From Nitrospirota bacterium (GTDB taxonomy: Bacteria > Nitrospirota > 9FT-COMBO-42-15 > HDB-SIOI813), in NCBI GenBank assembly GCA_023248365.1, contig JAHFER010000043.1, positions 1 to 9,791 of the forward strand: 9,791 bases of DNA, read 5' to 3'. Every line of letters begins with the position of its first letter. Within the stretch, counting starts at the first letter, position 1. Under the pieces are notes generated by a model. It made no database searches. It saw only the letters and a list, made by a program, of their open reading frames with translations, and was not told the origin of the DNA. Of this stretch, positions 6,859 to 9,791 are shown piece by piece. The position numbers and the translations under genes are program-made.

Positions 6859-7104
6859 ATGGTATTACTTACAGGTATAATAGGTATAAATGGAATGATG
6901 GAAATATTAATGATGATATTGATACTAATGCAGCTTCTACATGTTTTGGCTTTTGCAGATTTATGGTCAACTCCGGATGGTAAAAATATCAATTACAGGG
7001 AACATAAGAATAGGACACTGAAAGTTCCTTTATTTATTAATAAGTCCACGGTTATACCTATCCTAAGTTTCACCCCCGTTTCTTCTTTCCCGGCAAACTC
7101 GTAG
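6859..7104 (+). CDS. doubtful small hydrophobic ORF
   Basis: 81 codons from ATG to TAG. Residues 1-34 are very hydrophobic and Met/Ile/Leu-rich, like a signal peptide or one membrane helix (possible cleavage after HVLAFA, before DLW). The remainder is polar with no recognisable domain. There is no convincing Shine-Dalgarno; only a G-rich run belonging to the 6S RNA end lies upstream. The start region contains short tandem repeats (aggtataa at 6873-6880 and 6882-6889), which make a chance open frame plausible. It could be a small exported protein or non-coding spacer between 6S RNA and the repeat at 7162. I do not recognise it. Confidence 0.22.
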   Translation: MVLLTGIIGINGMMEILMMILILMQLLHVLAFADLWSTPDGKNINYREHKNRTLKVPLFINKSTVIPILSFTPVSSFPANS

Positions 7105-7161
7105 ATTATAAATAGAGTAACTATGTAATTTCCTATGGAGTTATTACACGGTTACATTTAC

Positions 7162-7258
7162 GTCATTCCCACGAAAGTGGGAATCCAGACCCAGGACATA
7201 ACGCTGGATTCCCGTTTTCACGGGAATGACGGTTTACGGTCACGGATAACGGATTTTC
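7162..7258. repeat. REP/BIME-like palindromic element, copy B, in the rarA leader
   Basis: Same element as at 2826-2935. The left arm 7162-7188 contains hairpin TTCCCAC GAAA GTGGGAA, and the right arm 7204-7230 contains TTCCCGT TTTC ACGGGAA. The two arms are near-complementary, so the whole can fold into one long stem or two small ones. The tail ggtttacggtcacggataac (7231-7250) is identical to copy A, then ggattttc follows directly, 13 bases of copy A being absent. The element ends at or just before the rarA ATG. It is open in the rarA frame and would encode VIPTKVGIQ and LDSRFHGNDG if translated. Confidence 0.88.
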
Positions 7259-7260
7259 GA

Positions 7261-8556
7261 ATGAATAGTTACGATAAAACCGCCCCGCTTGCATGGCGCA
7301 TGAGGCCTGAGAGGCTTGAAGACTTTGTGGGACAGGTGCATGTTATGGGGCCAGGAAGGTTGTTAAGGCGGGCTATAGAATCGGATAAGATCAGGTCGCT
7401 AATCATATTTGGACCTCCGGGAAGCGGAAAGACCGCAATTGCCCATCTTATCGCAGATTTGACCAGAGCCAATTTTTTAGAAATGAACGCCGTAACCTCT
7501 GGTATCTCTGACATCAGGAAGGCAATTGAAAACGCAGAAGAGTGGAATATAAAGAAAGGTGGACGGACTATATTATTTATAGATGAGATACACAGGTTTA
7601 ATAAGGTACAGCAGGATGCGCTGCTCCCCCATGTAGAGCGCGGCATAATTACCTTAATAGGTGTATCAACCCAGAATCCATTTTTTTCAATCATCCCTTC
7701 TCTGTCCTCCAGGTCACTTGTAATAGAATTCAAGAGCCTGAGTGACGGGGATCTTAAGATTGTGCTGGAAAGGGCGCTTAAAGACAGGGAAAATGGTATG
7801 GGAAACTACAGTGTGCGTATTACAGAAGATGCTGTAACTCATCTGATACGTTCTGCTGAAGGTGACGCAAGAAGGCTTTTAAATGCATTAGAGACAGGTA
7901 TCCTTACTACTAAACCAGATGAAAAAGGAGAAATACAGTATGATCTGAATGTAGCAACAGAATCAGTCCAGAAGAAGTACATTCAATATGAAGACGGGGA
8001 TAACCATTATGACACTATCTCTGCCTTTATAAAAAGTATGCGTGGTTCCGATCCTGACGCAGCCCTCTACTGGCTTGCGAAGATGATCTATGCAGGAGAA
8101 GACCCGCTGTTTATTGCCCGCCGCATTATAATATGTGCTTCTGAGGATATCGGAATGGCTGCCCCCAATGCACTTTCAGTGGCTGTAGCTGCATTACATG
8201 CCTTAGAGGCTATCGGTATGCCTGAGGGGAGGATTCCGCTTGCACAGGCCGCAGTTTATGTTGCAACAGCCCCCAAGAGTAATGCCTGCTACACAGGGAT
8301 AGATAATGCACTCAAAGATATAGAAGCCGGAAAGGTCTTACCTGTTCCTGATTATTTAAAAGACAGTCATTATAAAGGGACCTCTAAGCTCGGCAGGGGG
8401 AAGGGATACAAATACCCGCATGATTTTGGCGGATATGTGGAACAGGCTTATACACCAGCGCCTTGCAGTTATTATCACCCGACATTAAATGGATTCGAGG
8501 GTGAGATTAGAAGAAGATTTGACGTGATTAAAAAGGTGAAATCTAACAACACTTAA
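7261..8556 (+). CDS. rarA: replication-associated recombination protein A (RarA/MgsA), AAA+ ATPase
   Basis: Cytoplasmic AAA+ ATPase of the clamp-loader-like RarA/MgsA/WRNIP1 family, which acts at stalled or broken replication forks. It has 431 aa, close to the usual family length. Residues 8-25 (APLAWRMRPERLEDFVGQ) are the family's N-terminal signature. Walker A is GPPGSGKT (51-58), Walker B ILFIDE (104-109) with DEIHRFNK, a sensor-1-like STQNP follows, and an SSRS segment suits the arginine finger. The C-terminal half contains the MgsA-type helical tetramerisation region (YWLAKMIYAGEDPLFIARRI, ASEDIG). The frame is open back to 7135, but those 42 extra residues come from spacer and repeat, so ATG 7261 is chosen. 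Its Shine-Dalgarno is poor (CGGA, 7 bases upstream) and derives from the repeat flank. rny follows after 21 bases, suggesting co-transcription. Confidence 0.95.
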   Translation: MNSYDKTAPLAWRMRPERLEDFVGQVHVMGPGRLLRRAIESDKIRSLIIFGPPGSGKTAIAHLIADLTRANFLEMNAVTSGISDIRKAIENAEEWNIKKGGRTILFIDEIHRFNKVQQDALLPHVERGIITLIGVSTQNPFFSIIPSLSSRSLVIEFKSLSDGDLKIVLERALKDRENGMGNYSVRITEDAVTHLIRSAEGDARRLLNALETGILTTKPDEKGEIQYDLNVATESVQKKYIQYEDGDNHYDTISAFIKSMRGSDPDAALYWLAKMIYAGEDPLFIARRIIICASEDIGMAAPNALSVAVAALHALEAIGMPEGRIPLAQAAVYVATAPKSNACYTGIDNALKDIEAGKVLPVPDYLKDSHYKGTSKLGRGKGYKYPHDFGGYVEQAYTPAPCSYYHPTLNGFEGEIRRRFDVIKKVKSNNT

Positions 8557-8577
8557 TATTTGCTGAGGTACTAAGAT

Positions 8578-9699
8578 ATGGGATATATAATTACAGTTCT
8601 TGCAGGGCTAATAATAGGAGTAATTGCCGGATATGTGGTCAAAGGCCTTAGTATGGTCAATAAGGTTAAGGAGGCACAGGAGGAGTCTGAGCGGATAATC
8701 AGAGATGCACAAAAAGGGGCAGAGAACAGCAAGAAAGAGTCTGAGATAGAGGCCAAAGACAAGGTATATCAGGCGAGGCAGGAGATTGAAAAAGAGACGC
8801 AGGAAAAACGCACTGAATTAATAAATCTGGACAAGAAGCTTGCCCAGAAGGAAAACCACCTTGAGAAAAAAGGAGACCAGCTTGAAAGACGGGATAGTGA
8901 ACTGCACAGGCGGGAAAAAGAGGTTACAGTCCGTGAAAAACTGGCAACAGAAAAGATAGATCATTATGAACAGGTACTGCGCCAGCAGAGAGAACAGTTA
9001 GAGCGTATATCAGGGATGTCATCAGAGGATGCCAAAAAGTATCTTATGCAGAACATGGAAGATGAGGCGAAGTTCGAGGCTGCAAAAGAGATAAAGCGTA
9101 TTGAGGAAGAGGCAAAGAGCACGGCTGAGAAAAAGGCAAGAGAGATAATAACAATTGCAGTCCAGAGATATGCTGGTGAGCATGTGTCTGAAACAACCGT
9201 GTCTGTGGTAAATCTGCCGAATGAAGAGATGAAGGGAAGAATTATCGGAAGGGAAGGACGCAATATACGCGCGCTGGAAAGCGCTACGGGCGTTGATTTT
9301 ATAGTTGATGACACACCGGAGGCTGTAATCATTTCGGGGTTTGACCCTATTCGGCGAGAGATTGCAAGACAGATACTTGAGAAGCTGATCTCTGATGGCA
9401 GGATACATCCGGGCCGCATTGAAGAACTGGCAGAAAAGGTAAAGAAAGATATTGAGAAAAACATGAAAGAAGAGGCAGAGAAGGTGATGTTTGACCTTGG
9501 CATACATAATCTTCATCCTGAGCTTGTAAAGCTGCTTGGACGTTTAAAATACAGGACGAGTTATGGTCAGAATAACCTGATGCATGCAAAGGAGGTTGCT
9601 GTTATTGCAGGTATCATGGCCGCAGAACTTAAATTAGATGTTACCCTCGCCAAACGAGGGGCATTACTCCATGATATTGGGAAGGCTTTGACGCATTAG
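8578..9699 (+). CDS. rny: ribonuclease Y, interrupted by an amber codon in its HD domain
   Basis: RNase Y is a membrane-anchored endoribonuclease that starts mRNA decay. Residues 1-25 form an N-terminal membrane helix (YIITVLAGLIIGVIAGYVV). About 28-190 is a highly charged coiled coil. A KH domain follows with GRIIGREG (220-227) and its GxxG loop, then the HD domain begins, with LLHDIGKA and metal-binding H365-D366. The frame then meets TAG at 9697-9699 (codon 374), where RNase Y normally has Glu in a (D/T)HExEG(T/S)H motif. The family is about 510-520 aa, so a stop here would remove about 140 residues including the rest of the HD active site. GAGGT lies shortly before the ATG, 21 bases after rarA. 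Identification is firm; whether the stop is real, an error or read through is open. Confidence 0.93.
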   Translation: MGYIITVLAGLIIGVIAGYVVKGLSMVNKVKEAQEESERIIRDAQKGAENSKKESEIEAKDKVYQARQEIEKETQEKRTELINLDKKLAQKENHLEKKGDQLERRDSELHRREKEVTVREKLATEKIDHYEQVLRQQREQLERISGMSSEDAKKYLMQNMEDEAKFEAAKEIKRIEEEAKSTAEKKAREIITIAVQRYAGEHVSETTVSVVNLPNEEMKGRIIGREGRNIRALESATGVDFIVDDTPEAVIISGFDPIRREIARQILEKLISDGRIHPGRIEELAEKVKKDIEKNMKEEAEKVMFDLGIHNLHPELVKLLGRLKYRTSYGQNNLMHAKEVAVIAGIMAAELKLDVTLAKRGALLHDIGKALTH

Positions 9700-9791
9700 C
9701 ATGAGGGGACTCACGTAGCGCTTGGTATGGAAGTGTCGAAAAAATATGGCGAGAATGCAATGGTAATAAATGCTATAGGAGTTCATCACGG
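9700..9791 (+). pseudogene. rny: in-frame continuation of RNase Y after the amber codon
   Basis: Directly after TAG the same frame reads HEGTHVALGMEV, then KKYGENAMVINAIGVHHG, which is typical RNase Y HD-domain sequence (HEGTH and the later HHG are conserved). No further stop occurs before the window ends. Reading frame and conservation are therefore kept, so the interruption is a single codon, most simply GAG changed to TAG. The gene continues beyond the window. Confidence 0.8.

Noticed and set aside
6747..6983. 78-codon ORF on the plus strand after zapA
   Set aside because: It lies across the apical and 3' half of the 6S RNA structure, has no ribosome site and no recognisable protein features.
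7135..7260. 42-residue N-terminal extension of RarA
   Set aside because: It is encoded by spacer and the palindromic repeat, has no Shine-Dalgarno, and the family signature begins just after ATG 7261.
7269..7733. 154-codon minus-strand ORF opposite rarA
   Set aside because: Shadow of the well-supported rarA frame, including its Walker motifs; no independent protein features.
8964..9516. Overlapping minus-strand ORFs of 179 and 164 codons opposite rny
   Set aside because: Shadows of the RNase Y coiled-coil and KH region; biased Ser/Phe/Leu composition typical of antisense to Glu/Lys-rich coding sequence.
9697..9699. Selenocysteine or programmed-frameshift explanation for the rny interruption
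   Set aside because: The codon is TAG, not TGA, and the frame is the same on both sides, so neither mechanism fits; pyrrolysine or suppression is formally possible but no supporting gene is in view.

Overview
The window looks like chromosomal DNA of a moderately AT-rich Gram-negative bacterium, most likely Nitrospirota or a Desulfobacterota (deltaproteobacterial) lineage. The basis is the zapB-zapA-6S RNA-rarA-rny gene set, a periplasmic-type TPR lytic transglycosylase, a secreted fibronectin-type protein, and two families of small palindromic repeats (a 'gacggcttcgtaaaaag' MITE and a 'VIPTKVGIQ' REP/BIME-like element) that I associate with such genomes. The lineage is inferred, not proven.

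Layout. Bases 1-263 hold repeat DNA, including a 137-bp element with 17-bp perfect terminal inverted repeats whose right end supplies the stop codon of rlmN. rlmN (23S rRNA/tRNA adenine C2-methyltransferase) runs leftward from about 1281. Divergent from it is a 767-aa exported TPR/SLT lytic transglycosylase at 1338-3641. Two face-to-face sigma70-like promoters overlap in the gap, and the rightward one would give an almost leaderless mRNA. A REP/BIME-like element sits in frame inside the transglycosylase gene. Next comes a 693-aa secreted protein of Fn3/Ig-like modules at 3778-5859.

A good sigma70-type promoter (5945-5974) then starts a division cluster: a ZapB-like coiled-coil protein (6092-6349) and ZapA (6377-6655). 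About 20 bases after zapA is a non-coding segment (about 6674-6845) that folds as a long rod with a central bubble and carries 6S RNA-like signature sequence. I call it 6S RNA (ssrS). After a doubtful small hydrophobic ORF, a second copy of the BIME-like element forms the leader of rarA (7261-8556). This is followed 21 bases later by rny (RNase Y, from 8578).

The most unusual points are: (1) an amber codon in rny, eight codons after the first HD-domain His-Asp pair, with conserved RNase Y sequence continuing in the same frame to the window end; (2) a mobile palindromic element expressed as about 37 residues inside an otherwise intact lytic transglycosylase; (3) a second copy of that element whose conserved 3' flank ends at the rarA start codon; (4) the 6S RNA, which protein-gene calling would miss. 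I see no tRNA, rRNA, CRISPR array, transposase gene or defence/biosynthetic cluster.

Working together: the zap genes act at the FtsZ ring, the transglycosylase remodels murein, RlmN tunes the ribosome, 6S RNA tunes RNA polymerase, RNase Y turns over mRNA and RarA serves stalled replication forks. This is ordinary growth and maintenance content decorated by small repeats.
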